From Natronospira proteinivora (lineage in GTDB: Bacteria; Pseudomonadota; Gammaproteobacteria; Natronospirales; Natronospiraceae), in contig NZ_JALJYF010000002.1 in assembly GCF_024170465.1 (NCBI RefSeq), positions 310,001 to 374,000 of the forward strand: a DNA stretch of 64,000 bases, read 5' to 3'. Shown here piece by piece: positions 17,862 to 26,978 of this stretch. The position numbers were made by a program, and so were the translations under genes. The notes beneath the pieces were generated by a model, which saw only the letters and a program-made list of their open reading frames with translations, searched no databases and was not told the DNA's origin. Within the stretch, counting starts at the first letter, position 1. Every line of letters starts with the position of its first letter.

Positions 17862-19117
17862 CACGCCACCTCGTCCTTGTCCTGCTCATGACCCGGCTTG
17901 GCGTTCTGAGCTTGTGTAGCGGACAGGCGCTGGGCGACACCGAAGACTCGGGCAAAGCCCCGGGCATCATCGCCGCTCCAGAGATGATTGGCCTCACCAT
18001 AGGCGGCGGTATTGGCATCCATGAGGGAATGGGGGGAGCGCTGGCCCAACACGGTGACGGCGCGCGGTTGCAGACGCAGGCGTACCTCGCCCGTCACCCT
18101 TTGCTGGCTGCTGCTCAAAAACGCTTCCAGATCCTTGACCAGAGGGTCATAGGCCTGGCCTTCATGGATCAGGCTGCCGTAGAGGTCCCCCAGCTGGGAT
18201 TTCCAGAACAGCTGCTTGCCGGACAGCACCAGTTTTTCCAGTTCCCGATGGGCGGGAATCAGGAGGGCGGCGGCGCCGGCCTCGAAACCCACCCGGCCCT
18301 TGATGCCGAGAATGGTATCGCCCAGGTGCACGCCCCGGCCGATGCCGAAATGCCCGGCCAGGGCCGCCACCGATTCAATCAAGGCCACTGGCGCCAGGGA
18401 TTCGCCATCCAGGGCCACGGGGACGCCCTGCTCAAAGCTCAGGGTGATATCCCGGGATTCCTCCGGCCCTGCCTTGGGCCGGCCGCCGGGATAAGCCGCC
18501 TCCGGCAGCTCCGGCCAGCTGTCCAGGGTCTCCCGGCCGCCCACCGTGGTGCCCCAGAGTCCTTGGTTCACCGAATAGGTACCGGTGGATTCGGGGACGT
18601 GGATCCCCTGCCCGGCCAGGTAGTCCACCTCCTGCTGACGGGACAGGCCCTGATCCCGAATGGGGGTAATGATCGGCAAATCCGGCGCCAGGGCCTGGAA
18701 GGCCACATCGAAACGAATCTGGTCATTGCCCGCGCCGGTGGAACCGTGGGCCAGGGCCTTGGCCCCCAGGGCCAGGGCATGCTCGGCCACGGCCTCGGCC
18801 TGGCAAACCCGCTCGGCGGAGACGCACAGGGGATAGGTATCGCCCCGGAGCACATTGCCGTAGATGAGAAAGCGCAGGAAGCGATCAAACAGGGCGGGCC
18901 GGGCATCGATCACGGTATGGCCGGCCACCCCGGCACGCTTGGCCGAGGCCTCGATGTCGGCCAGTTCAGCCGTATCGAAGCCACCGGTATCCACGGTCAC
19001 GGTATGCACGGCCCAGCCCTGTTCTTGTAGCCAGACGGCGCAGTAGCTGGTGTCCAGGCCACCGGAGAAGGCCAGGACGATGTCACCCTTGTGGGTTTTG
19101 GTCTGCTTGTTACTCAT
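17861..19117 (-). CDS. argG: Argininosuccinate synthase
   Basis: A 418-aa cytosolic enzyme that joins citrulline and aspartate using ATP. The N-terminal PP-loop AFSGGLDTSYCAVWL, the segment LAHGSTGAGNDQIRFD and TGTYSVNQGLWG are diagnostic, and the length is typical. It overlaps argH by 8 nt upstream and the P-loop gene by 1 nt downstream. It therefore sits inside one translationally coupled block read from the ARG-box region near 23.8 kb. Confidence 0.96.
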   Translation of the reverse strand: MSNKQTKTHKGDIVLAFSGGLDTSYCAVWLQEQGWAVHTVTVDTGGFDTAELADIEASAKRAGVAGHTVIDARPALFDRFLRFLIYGNVLRGDTYPLCVSAERVCQAEAVAEHALALGAKALAHGSTGAGNDQIRFDVAFQALAPDLPIITPIRDQGLSRQQEVDYLAGQGIHVPESTGTYSVNQGLWGTTVGGRETLDSWPELPEAAYPGGRPKAGPEESRDITLSFEQGVPVALDGESLAPVALIESVAALAGHFGIGRGVHLGDTILGIKGRVGFEAGAAALLIPAHRELEKLVLSGKQLFWKSQLGDLYGSLIHEGQAYDPLVKDLEAFLSSSQQRVTGEVRLRLQPRAVTVLGQRSPHSLMDANTAAYGEANHLWSGDDARGFARVFGVAQRLSATQAQNAKPGHEQDKDEVA

Positions 19118-20516
19118 GTTTTGAATCCGTTTCTATCCAGAGTGCATTGATGCGGTCATCCACCCGGCTGCGCAGGCGCGTCAGCCATTCCCGTCGCCCG
19201 GCGATCTCCGCCTCGCAGGCGCAGATGCCGGTTCGCCCCACCCCGCCGGTATGGGTGGCGGACAGGGCATGGCGATCGGGGGCGAAACGCTCACCCAGGA
19301 TCTCGGCGGCCACCTCGCCATAGGCATCCCGAAAGGCCAGGCCGTCCGCGGCCCGGCGACAAGCCTCATGGGCGGCGTAGAGTTCGTCCTCACAGGCGGC
19401 ATCCAGGCACTCGCTGTGAACCCGTACCGCCGGCACCAAGCGGGCCATGACCGTGAACAGGCCCTGGGCCCGGTCCACCGCCCGCAATACCGGCGCCTTG
19501 ATCAGCTGGGAATCCCGGTGATAGCTGGAGGGCAGGCCGCCGGTGAGATGGGCCAGCTCGGCGGCCAGGCCCTTGAGCTCACGGCAACGGCCCCGGGCCA
19601 GTTCCACCACATCCGGGTTGCGCTTCTGGGGCATGATGGAAGAGCCGGTGGTAAAGGCATCCGGCAGCTGCATGAAGCCGTATTCCTCGGTAGTGAACAG
19701 GGCCAGATCCCAGAGGTATTTCTCCAGCACCCCGGCCACCGAGGACAGCCAGTTCAACAGGGCCAGTTCATGCCGGCCCCGGCTGTTGTTCACATCCACC
19801 GGATTGCGCTGCACCTTGCGAAAGCCCAGCAGGCGGGCGGTGTATTCCCGGTCGATGGCCAAGGGCACACCGAAACCGGCGGCCGCCCCCAGGGGGCAGC
19901 GGTCCAGCCGCCGCCAGACCCCGTCCAGGGCCTCCAGCTCTTCATTCAGGCCCTCGGCAAAGCTCAGGGCCCACTGGCCCACGCTGGAGGGCATGGCCCG
20001 ACGCATATGGGTATAACCCGGCAGGGGCTGCTCCAGGTGGCGACCGGCGAACTCAGTGAAGGCCCCGGCCAGCTCGGCAATCTGCTCCCCGAGGGTAAGT
20101 ACGGCATTCCGGAGATAAAGCCGAAAGGCCAGGATCACCTGGTCATTGCGCGAGCGCCCCAGATGCACGCGGCGGCCCACCGGCCCGGCCTGCTGAATCA
20201 GGGCCTGTTCCAGGGCGGTGTGTCCGTCTTCCTGGTCCGGGCGAATGGGTAGCTCCCCGGCCAATGTGCGGGGATAGAGTTCAGCCAGCCCCCGGCACAG
20301 GGCATCGCCATCCGCCGTCGACATCAACCCGGCATGGACCAGCATGCGCACATGGGCGGTACTGCCCACCACATCCCAGGGCAGCAGGGCCGGGTCCAGC
20401 AAGGGGTCTTCATCCACGGTGAAATCGTGGATGGCCCGGTCCAGCGGCAGACCCTTGGCCCAGAGGAGATCGGCCCCAGCATTCTGTTTCATCTTGCTTG
20501 CCTGTTCAGCCGACAT
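19110..20516 (-). CDS. argH: Argininosuccinate lyase
   Basis: A 468-aa enzyme that splits argininosuccinate into arginine and fumarate. The superfamily signature GSSIMPQKRNPD, the N-terminal HTALEQAL region and GRSRNDQVILAFRLYLR are all present. The ATG at 20516 (MSAEQASKM) has AGGAGG nine bases upstream and overlaps the argB end by 11 nt. The longer open frame upstream is argB antisense-frame sequence and is not used. The last residues overlap the argG start. Confidence 0.95.
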   Translation of the reverse strand: MSAEQASKMKQNAGADLLWAKGLPLDRAIHDFTVDEDPLLDPALLPWDVVGSTAHVRMLVHAGLMSTADGDALCRGLAELYPRTLAGELPIRPDQEDGHTALEQALIQQAGPVGRRVHLGRSRNDQVILAFRLYLRNAVLTLGEQIAELAGAFTEFAGRHLEQPLPGYTHMRRAMPSSVGQWALSFAEGLNEELEALDGVWRRLDRCPLGAAAGFGVPLAIDREYTARLLGFRKVQRNPVDVNNSRGRHELALLNWLSSVAGVLEKYLWDLALFTTEEYGFMQLPDAFTTGSSIMPQKRNPDVVELARGRCRELKGLAAELAHLTGGLPSSYHRDSQLIKAPVLRAVDRAQGLFTVMARLVPAVRVHSECLDAACEDELYAAHEACRRAADGLAFRDAYGEVAAEILGERFAPDRHALSATHTGGVGRTGICACEAEIAGRREWLTRLRSRVDDRINALWIETDSKHE

Positions 20517-21468
20517 GGGCCACCGCCTCCTGATCCAGCGCGGACCCTTTGCTGTCCTCATTTTCAAATGCGGTGGTTTGATGAATCCCGTTGGACTGAT
20601 GAACCATGGTCCCGCTGCCCTCATTGGTGAAAACCTCTTCCAGGAGGGCGTCCGGATCCAGGCCGGAAACCAGATGCACCCGGGCCACGCCACCGGCCAG
20701 GGCCTGGATCACCGATTCCGCCTTGGGCTGCATGCCGCCCTGAATGGCCCCGTCGGCGATCATGTTCTTCAAGGTCTCAGGGTCGGCCTCGGTCAGCAGA
20801 CTGGCCGGATCATTGATGTCCGACAGCAGGCCCGCGGTTTCCAGCAGATAGAACAGTTTTTCCGCCTTGAGGCTCGCGGCCAATGAGGCGGCGAGTGTAT
20901 CGGCATTGGTGTTGAAGACCCGGCCATCGTCATCGGCGGTCAAGGGGGCAATCACCGGCAGGTGCCCGGCCGCTAACAGCTGGTGGATGATGGCAGGACG
21001 AATCGTGGTGATATCGCCCACTTCACCGAAATCCACGTTTTCCCCGTCGATGGGCACCGGCGGGCGTTTCTCGGCCGTGACCAGACCCGCGTCCACGCCA
21101 GATAAGCCCACCGGAGACAGCCCGGCGGATCGCAAGTCGGCCAGCAGATTGGTCTGTGTGCTACCGACGAAACGCATCTTGGCGGCTTCCAGCACTTCGG
21201 GGCTGGTGATGCGACGCCCGGCCTTTTTTTCCACCGCCACGCCCTGGCTGTGACAAAGACGATCCAGGTCACCCCCGCCGCCGTGAACGATCACCAGGGG
21301 AATGGAGAACTGCCAGAGCACGGCCAGCTGCTCGGCAATCCGTCGACGTTGTTCGGCCCCATCCAGCAGCTCGCCACCCAGTTTGATGACAAATATCTGG
21401 TCCCGGAATTGATGCACATAACGCGCGGCCGACCGCAAAGTCCGCCAGGGATTGAGATGAGGACTCAT
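20506..21468 (-). CDS. argB: N-acylglutamate kinase (ArgB family)
   Basis: A 320-aa amino-acid kinase. FVIKLGGELLDG and VIVHGGGGDLDRL near the N-terminus, VGLSGVDAGLV and FNTNADTLAASLAASL give the nucleotide and substrate sites. It phosphorylates N-acetylglutamate, or N-succinylglutamate in succinyl-pathway organisms. Unlike the NAGS-kinase fusions of Xanthomonas-type clusters it has no C-terminal GNAT domain, so the acyl-glutamate must come from another gene. I chose the ATG at 21468, which overlaps the upstream stop as ATGA. An ATG 12 nt upstream is possible. Confidence 0.92.
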   Translation of the reverse strand: MSPHLNPWRTLRSAARYVHQFRDQIFVIKLGGELLDGAEQRRRIAEQLAVLWQFSIPLVIVHGGGGDLDRLCHSQGVAVEKKAGRRITSPEVLEAAKMRFVGSTQTNLLADLRSAGLSPVGLSGVDAGLVTAEKRPPVPIDGENVDFGEVGDITTIRPAIIHQLLAAGHLPVIAPLTADDDGRVFNTNADTLAASLAASLKAEKLFYLLETAGLLSDINDPASLLTEADPETLKNMIADGAIQGGMQPKAESVIQALAGGVARVHLVSGLDPDALLEEVFTNEGSGTMVHQSNGIHQTTAFENEDSKGSALDQEAVAHVG

Positions 21469-22508
21469 GCCACACTCCATGATTGATTACTGGTTTGCTT
21501 AAATGATTTGAGGGCCATGTCCACCAGCACCCGCTGGACATGGAAACGATTCTCGGCCTGGTCCACCACGGCACTGGCCGGGCTGTCCAGCAATTCGGCG
21601 GCCACTTCCAGATCCCGGCGGACCGGCAGGCAGTGCATGAAACAGGCATCCCCGGCGGCCTTGGCCATCAGCCGGGAATCGACCTGCCAGTCGGGATGGG
21701 CCTGCATCATGGCCGGGGCATCCCCCGCGCAGGGCAAGACCGGGCCCCAGGCCTTGGCATAAACGGCCCGGCTGCCCGCCACCGCTGCGGACTGGTCATG
21801 ACTGACATACACCGAGCCACCGCTTTGGGCAGCGAGATCGTCGGCCTGCTGCATCACGGCGGCCGGCAATTCGAAGCCCGGGGGATGGGCCAAACGCACC
21901 TCGCAACCGGCGGCCGCCGCACTGAGCAGAAAGGAATTGGGCACCGCCTTGGGCAGGGGTTTCCTATGGGGGGCCCAGCTCAGGGTCACCGGCTGGCCCT
22001 TGAGGTCGCCGTCCGGCCCGCCGAAGCGCTCCGCCAGGGTGAGGACATCCGCAAGACCCTGGCAGAGATGCTCCCGGGCCGATTCCATGCTGATCAGCGG
22101 CACCGTGGCATGGGCCCGAAAGGCCCGCATCATGGGATCAGCCTCGTCTTGGGCGTCATCTTCAAGCGCGGCGAAGCTGCGCACCGCCAGCAGGTCCACA
22201 TAGCGGGACAGGACGGGGGCGGCTTCGCGGACATGCTCGGGCCGGTCGCCATCCATGGGGATACCGTCGCGATGCTCCATGGCCCAGGCGCCCTTGCCGG
22301 ATTCCAGCACCAGGGAGCTGCCACCACCACGTGCCATCACCGCCTCGAAGGAAGCGCGGGTCCGCAATGAAGGATTGAAGAACAGCATGCCCAGCAGGGC
22401 ATCGGCCAGATGCTTGCCGGGATCGGCTTGCTTCCAGCTCAATGCCTGGCGGATGACTTGTTGGAGCCCGGCGACGCCAAGGTCCTCCATATGGGTCAAG
22501 TGCTTCAT
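21465..22508 (-). CDS. argF': N-acylornithine carbamoyltransferase, probably N-succinylornithine-specific
   Basis: A 347-aa transcarbamylase of the N-acylornithine type, not ordinary ArgF. FFNPSLRTRASFE is the carbamoyl-phosphate loop and FMHCLPVRRDLEV is the C-terminal substrate loop. The residue that decides the acyl group in known enzymes is Glu92 in Xanthomonas acetylornithine and Pro90 in Bacteroides succinylornithine carbamoyltransferase. Here it is Pro90, in PMDGDRPEH. The WAPHRKPLPKAVPNSF segment also resembles my recollection of the Bacteroides enzyme more than the Xanthomonas one. Substrate preference is an inference. The gene overlaps argD and argB by 4 nt each. Confidence 0.9.
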   Translation of the reverse strand: MKHLTHMEDLGVAGLQQVIRQALSWKQADPGKHLADALLGMLFFNPSLRTRASFEAVMARGGGSSLVLESGKGAWAMEHRDGIPMDGDRPEHVREAAPVLSRYVDLLAVRSFAALEDDAQDEADPMMRAFRAHATVPLISMESAREHLCQGLADVLTLAERFGGPDGDLKGQPVTLSWAPHRKPLPKAVPNSFLLSAAAAGCEVRLAHPPGFELPAAVMQQADDLAAQSGGSVYVSHDQSAAVAGSRAVYAKAWGPVLPCAGDAPAMMQAHPDWQVDSRLMAKAAGDACFMHCLPVRRDLEVAAELLDSPASAVVDQAENRFHVQRVLVDMALKSFKQTSNQSWSVA

Positions 22509-23704
22509 GACGAGACGTCCTCCTTGCCCGGGCCAGTCCCGGAAAAGCCATGGACTGCGGCAATGAAGGTGGAAATCGCCTGGGGGGAAAGATTAAGGGG
22601 CGGCATCAAACGCAGCACGGCCGGGTCCTTGGAAGCCCCCACCAGAATGCCCTGAGCCAGCAGCCAATCCTTAAGCGCGGGCGCTTGGTCCCCGGCATCC
22701 AGGCCCAGCAACAAGCCCACGCCCCGAACCTGGCGGACCACGCTACCGGCCAGGCCCCGGCGCAGGGCCGACTCAGCAGAACGGGCCTGAGTCATGAGCT
22801 GTTCCTGCTCAATCACCGCCAGGGTGGCCTGCAAGGCGGCACAGGCGGCGGGCCCACCGCCGAAGGTGCTGCCCAGATCCCCCGGTTCCAAGGCATCGGC
22901 CACCGGCTGGCGCATCAGTAGTGCGGCCATGGGAAAACCGGACGCCAGGCCCTTGGCGGTGGTCAATAAATCCGGCGTGACCCCGTGCAGATCCGCTGCG
23001 AAGGGGGTGCCCAGGCGGCCCATGCCGGTCTGGATCTCATCAAAAATCAACAGGGTGCCGGCCGCGTCACAGCGCTGGCGCAGGGCCTGAAACCAGGCTG
23101 TGGCGGCACCCCGGACCCCGGCCATGGACTGGATGGGCTCGACGATGACCGCCGCCACCGCATCCAGATCGGCCGCTTCCAGGGCGGCCATGTCACCGAA
23201 AGGCAGGCGATCCACCGGGGCCTGAAGCTGCGGGGCCCGGGCATGCAGGCCCGGCACATCCGACACCGACAGAGCCAGCTGGCTGCGGCCGTGAAAGGCC
23301 CCGTCAAAGGCGAGAAAACGGGAACGACCGGTGATCACGGCAGCCAGGCGCAGGGCATTTTCATTGGCCTCCGCCCCGCTGTTGCAGAAAAAGACCCGAT
23401 CAAGCCCCGCCGGGGCAAAATTGGCCAGGCCCTGGGCGGCCTGGTCCCGAATCGGCAAACGAGCGGCCATGGAGTAAAACGGTAGGGTCTGCATCTGCTC
23501 ATTGACGGCCGAGACCACCGCGGGGTGGGCATGACCGGTCAGGGCCACGCAGTGACCGCCATACAGATCCAGATAGGACCGGCCGCCTTGTGCCTCGATC
23601 CGCTCGCCCTGCCCCGATTCAATGGCAAAGGGAAAGGCCGGATAGGTGGCCAGCAGGGCCGATGACGCGGCGGATGTATCTGATACTGCGGCCTGGGCCG
23701 ACAT
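22505..23704 (-). CDS. argD: N-acylornithine aminotransferase
   Basis: A 399-aa PLP enzyme converting N-acylglutamate semialdehyde to N-acylornithine. Class-III aminotransferase features are plain: YLDLYGGHCVALTGHAHP, FFCNSGAEANENALRLA, LLIFDEIQTGMGRLG and the PLP lysine in LLTTAKGLASGFPM. It is the first gene of the Arg cluster, reading away from argR, with palindromic operators 54-130 bp upstream of its start. Succinyl- versus acetyl-ornithine specificity cannot be read from the sequence. Confidence 0.94.
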   Translation of the reverse strand: MSAQAAVSDTSAASSALLATYPAFPFAIESGQGERIEAQGGRSYLDLYGGHCVALTGHAHPAVVSAVNEQMQTLPFYSMAARLPIRDQAAQGLANFAPAGLDRVFFCNSGAEANENALRLAAVITGRSRFLAFDGAFHGRSQLALSVSDVPGLHARAPQLQAPVDRLPFGDMAALEAADLDAVAAVIVEPIQSMAGVRGAATAWFQALRQRCDAAGTLLIFDEIQTGMGRLGTPFAADLHGVTPDLLTTAKGLASGFPMAALLMRQPVADALEPGDLGSTFGGGPAACAALQATLAVIEQEQLMTQARSAESALRRGLAGSVVRQVRGVGLLLGLDAGDQAPALKDWLLAQGILVGASKDPAVLRLMPPLNLSPQAISTFIAAVHGFSGTGPGKEDVSS

Positions 23705-23757
23705 GATGAACCTCGCACGAGATGAACTGTGCGTATATCATGCGCCCAGAAATGCAT

Positions 23758-23836
23758 ATATTCAACCGAATATCCAAAAATTACCGAGATTATTCGGAGT
23801 AAACCTGATAATATGCGCATATTCACTTGAATATGC
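23758..23836. promoter_or_regulatory. ARG-box-like operators between argD and argR
   Basis: Two perfect palindromes fit the ArgR operator pattern (TGAAT/ATTCA half sites). The first is ATATTC-AACC-GAATAT at 23758-23773. The second is GCATATTC-ACTT-GAATATGC at 23817-23836. A weaker TTACCGA...TCGGAGTAA repeat lies between them (23781-23802). The second box is 8 bp before the argR start codon and both lie upstream of argD, so ArgR with arginine would repress both directions. The region is markedly AT-rich. Confidence 0.75.
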
Positions 23837-23843
23837 GGATTCA

Positions 23844-24257
23844 ATGCAAATGGATATCGACCAGGCGATTCTGACCATCATCGAAGCGGAAGCCATTCGC
23901 GACCAGGCCACCCTCCTTGAGCGATTGGCTGAGCAGGGCTTTGAACTGACCCAGCCCACCTTGTCCCGGCACCTCGGTAAGCTCTCCATCCGTAAGCAGA
24001 ACGGCCGTTATCGGGTGACGCAGGAGCCGGTGGCCGTGCTGCCACGCATTGATCTCGCGCTGGTACCACCAAATCTCATCGTGCTGAAAACCGACCCGGG
24101 CCATGGCCAGATGCTGGCCCTGCACTTGGACAAACGGCAGCCGGCCGGCATGGCCGGCACTGTGGCGGGTGACGATACTATTTTCATTGCCTGCGACGCG
24201 GGGGTTTCCCTGGAGACCTTGCGGGAACGGGTATTGGATGTCTTCGGACGATCGTGA
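23844..24257 (+). CDS. argR: Arginine repressor
   Basis: A 137-aa regulator. The N-terminal winged helix (QATLLERLAEQGFELTQPTLSRHLGKL) has the ArgR form. The C-terminal domain ends with GTVAGDDTIFIACDAGVS, the segment that binds arginine and forms hexamers in the family. I used the ATG at 23844 because the open frame further upstream runs through the operator region and argD antisense. It is divergent from the Arg cluster and its operators overlap its own promoter region, implying autoregulation. Confidence 0.92.
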   Translation: MQMDIDQAILTIIEAEAIRDQATLLERLAEQGFELTQPTLSRHLGKLSIRKQNGRYRVTQEPVAVLPRIDLALVPPNLIVLKTDPGHGQMLALHLDKRQPAGMAGTVAGDDTIFIACDAGVSLETLRERVLDVFGRS

Positions 24258-25583
24258 TCAGGCGGCAATAATACGGTTTCGGCCGGCCTGCTTGGCCTCG
24301 TAGAGACGTTGGTCGGCCAAGCTGAGCAGCTTGTCCAGACTGCCTCCGACTTCCAGTTCGGCCACGCCACCACTGACGGTTAATCGAACCCCTGCCTGAA
24401 TCTTTTCCCATGGTGATTCCGCAATGGCCCGTCGGATACGTTCCACCACCGCCTGGGCACCGGACAAATCCGTATTGGACAAGACCAACAAAAACTCCTC
24501 GCCTCCGTAACGGGCTATCACATCACTTTCCCGGGCCGATTCCTGCAGTATCCGGGCAGCTTCCTGCAGAACCTCGTCGCCTACTTGATGGGAATGCTGG
24601 TCATTGATCTGCTTGAAATGATCCAGATCCAATAGGGCCACGCTCAGAGTGCCCCCGTAACGATCCACTCGACCTTTCTCCTGTTTCAGAAAGTCGTCAA
24701 TATGCCGGCGATTGAACAAGCCGGTGAGGGCATCTTCCCGGCTCAAGCGATCCAGGGCGGAAACCAGTTCCTGTTGACGGGCCTGGGCCCGTTCCAGACG
24801 TTCGTTCTGGGCGGCGATATGGGCCGTACGTTCCCGCACCTTTTCTTCCAGTCGCTGGCGACTGTCACTAAGCCATTTGACCGTGAACATCAACGCCAAC
24901 AAGACAAAGAGATAAGACAGAGTCGTCACTTGATCGGTATTCACCGCGATGACCACGGTGAGCAAACCAATCAGGGCCGCCGCCGGTTCCAGGGTATTGG
25001 CAAACCAATCTACCGGCTCGGCGACACGGGCATGGGTCAAGGCATAGCGAACACGAACGAAAAAACCATTGGCCAATTGCATGGCCAGGATGGTAGCGGC
25101 AACAGGCAGCAGAATCCCTGGTTCCAGGGACCGAACCGGGTACGCGCCCCCGCTCATGCTAAAGGCCCAACCACCCGCCATGATCACGAAAATGATCATG
25201 CCCACATTATGCATGGCCCGAAACAGGGCTTCTCTCCGATTCTGACCCGTCCGCTTGCGGATATAGAAGGGAAACACCAGAGAGGCCAAGCCATTGAAAA
25301 CGGCCGAACCAACCGGACCCACCAACCAGATCAAACCGGCCTGGGTAATGCGATCAAAAGAGACATAACCCAATCGCGAGGAGGGGAAACCTAGCAGCAA
25401 TATGCCCAGGCACAAGGCAAAAACCAGCACAAGCTGGAAGCTGGTGAATGAACCAAACGCGCTGAGCAATTCTTCCCGAAAGAGAATAAGTGTCAACAAC
25501 GCAAGGCTCAAAAGGAGTGGCGAATAAACGCTATAGATCGTTGGTCCGAAGCGTTTAAGCCATTGTTCAAGGGGTTTCAGCAT
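24258..25583 (-). CDS. Membrane diguanylate cyclase
   Basis: A 441-aa inner-membrane GGDEF protein. Residues about 15-245 contain around seven hydrophobic helices, then a short coiled coil (SRQRLEEKVRERTAHIAAQNERLERAQ) links to the GGDEF domain. This has DALTGLFNRRHIDDF, YGGEEFLLVLSN and LYEAKQAGRNRI, an active-type motif. Its stop codon abuts the argR stop in convergent orientation. The ligand or stimulus of the membrane part is unknown. Confidence 0.9.
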   Translation of the reverse strand: MLKPLEQWLKRFGPTIYSVYSPLLLSLALLTLILFREELLSAFGSFTSFQLVLVFALCLGILLLGFPSSRLGYVSFDRITQAGLIWLVGPVGSAVFNGLASLVFPFYIRKRTGQNRREALFRAMHNVGMIIFVIMAGGWAFSMSGGAYPVRSLEPGILLPVAATILAMQLANGFFVRVRYALTHARVAEPVDWFANTLEPAAALIGLLTVVIAVNTDQVTTLSYLFVLLALMFTVKWLSDSRQRLEEKVRERTAHIAAQNERLERAQARQQELVSALDRLSREDALTGLFNRRHIDDFLKQEKGRVDRYGGTLSVALLDLDHFKQINDQHSHQVGDEVLQEAARILQESARESDVIARYGGEEFLLVLSNTDLSGAQAVVERIRRAIAESPWEKIQAGVRLTVSGGVAELEVGGSLDKLLSLADQRLYEAKQAGRNRIIAA

Positions 25584-25642
25584 TACCTCGATTCAATTTG
25601 TCCGGCATGTCCTGGTGATCTGGAAGGCCGGCGCTTGCCAGC

Positions 25643-25666
25643 CATTACGAATCTACTTTCGTAATG
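25643..25666. other. Short perfect inverted repeat
   Basis: CATTACGAA (25643-25651) and TTCGTAATG (25658-25666) form a perfect 9-bp inverted repeat. It lies between the GGDEF gene start and the MFS gene end, about 60 bp upstream of the GGDEF start codon. It could be an operator. No T-run is present, so a terminator is unlikely. Confidence 0.3.
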
Positions 25667-25705
25667 TCTCGACTCTGTTTAACCCAGCGGGGAGGCATCT
25701 GCAAG

Positions 25706-26890
25706 TCAGTCTTGTGCCGACGCCGGCCTCCGACTGAAAAAGGGTCTCATTGCCAGAAGCCCCAACACCGGCCCGATCAGCAACACCCAGATCACCGAAT
25801 GTCCCCATACCGGCCACCAAGCGGTGGTCAGTTCGATGGCAAATACCGTCAACAGGAAACCCATACTGTTCATCACTGCCAGGGCACTACCCACCGATGC
25901 CCGGGGTGCGGCTTCCGCGGCCAGGGCCGAGAACTGGGGAGAATCGGCCACCACCGCCATGCCCCAGAGCAATAGCAGGGGCAACAAAAGCCATGAGGGC
26001 AATATCGCCAGCCAGGGCCAGGCAAGACAGAAGGCGCCGGAAATCGACAGGGCCACCACTGCTACCCGGGCACTGCCGAATCGGCGGCTCAGGAAACCGC
26101 CGGCAATGCAGCCGATGGTGCCGGAGGCGATAAAGACAAAGGCGGCCAGGGAGGCGGATGCACTGCTTCCGCCCTCAGCGAAAGCGGCGGCCATGAGCAG
26201 CGGGGCCAGCGCCCAGACGGCATACAGTTCCCACATATGCCCGAAATAGCCAAACACCGCCGCCCGAAAGCGGGCATGGCGAAAGGCCGTCACCACACCG
26301 CCCCAGTCAAAGCGTCCCCGGGCCGGCAAGTGGGGGCCATCCCCCAAGCGAAAGATCATCAGACCGGCCGCCACCGCCAGCACCGAGGAGACCATCACTA
26401 CACCCTGCCAGGGCCAGTTCACACCCAGGGCATTCACCAGGTGGGGGAATGCCGTGCCCAGGGTCAGCATGCCCACCAGCCAGCCCAGAGCCAACCCCTT
26501 TCGTTCCGGCGCCCAGGCCGCCACCATTTTCATGCCCAGGGGATAGATACCGGCCAGGGAAAAGCCGGTGAGAAAGCGCCAGAGCAAGGCCGGTTCCAAC
26601 GCCCCCGAGAAGGCAAACAGAGCATTGAAGCCGGCACCGGCCAGGGCACAGACAAAAAAGATGCGACTGGCCGGCCAACGATCGGCCAGGCCACTGAGGG
26701 CAAACAAAAGGGTGCCGCTGATAAAACCCAGTTGCACGGCACTGGTGAGATGGGCCAAGGCGGTGGCATCCACCGCCCAATCCTGGGTCAGGGAGTGAAT
26801 CACCGCATTGGGGGTAAACCAAAGGGAGGTGCCGAAGAACTGGGCCAGCACAATGATGAAGAGGGGCCGGCCCGAGCGTCTGGCGATCAT
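25706..26890 (-). CDS. MFS transporter
   Basis: A 394-aa twelve-helix major-facilitator protein. The motif between helices 2 and 3 ([15 protein letters not shown]) and the matching region in the second half ([17 protein letters not shown]) mark the MFS two-fold symmetry. The first helix segment [14 protein letters not shown] resembles cyanate/nitrate-nitrite-type or small drug carriers, but I cannot assign a substrate. I preferred the ATG at 26890 to a TTG two codons upstream. Confidence 0.85.
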   Translation of the reverse strand: MIARRSGRPLFIIVLAQFFGTSLWFTPNAVIHSLTQDWAVDATALAHLTSAVQLGFISGTLLFALSGLADRWPASRIFFVCALAGAGFNALFAFSGALEPALLWRFLTGFSLAGIYPLGMKMVAAWAPERKGLALGWLVGMLTLGTAFPHLVNALGVNWPWQGVVMVSSVLAVAAGLMIFRLGDGPHLPARGRFDWGGVVTAFRHARFRAAVFGYFGHMWELYAVWALAPLLMAAAFAEGGSSASASLAAFVFIASGTIGCIAGGFLSRRFGSARVAVVALSISGAFCLAWPWLAILPSWLLLPLLLLWGMAVVADSPQFSALAAEAAPRASVGSALAVMNSMGFLLTVFAIELTTAWWPVWGHSVIWVLLIGPVLGLLAMRPFFSRRPASAQD

Positions 26891-26978
26891 TGGCAATGAC
26901 TCCCTGCACCCTTCATGTCATCTCGAAAGACCTCCCTGTCCCTCGAGTCCATGGTGTCCAATCAGTCTCTGCAATCGA

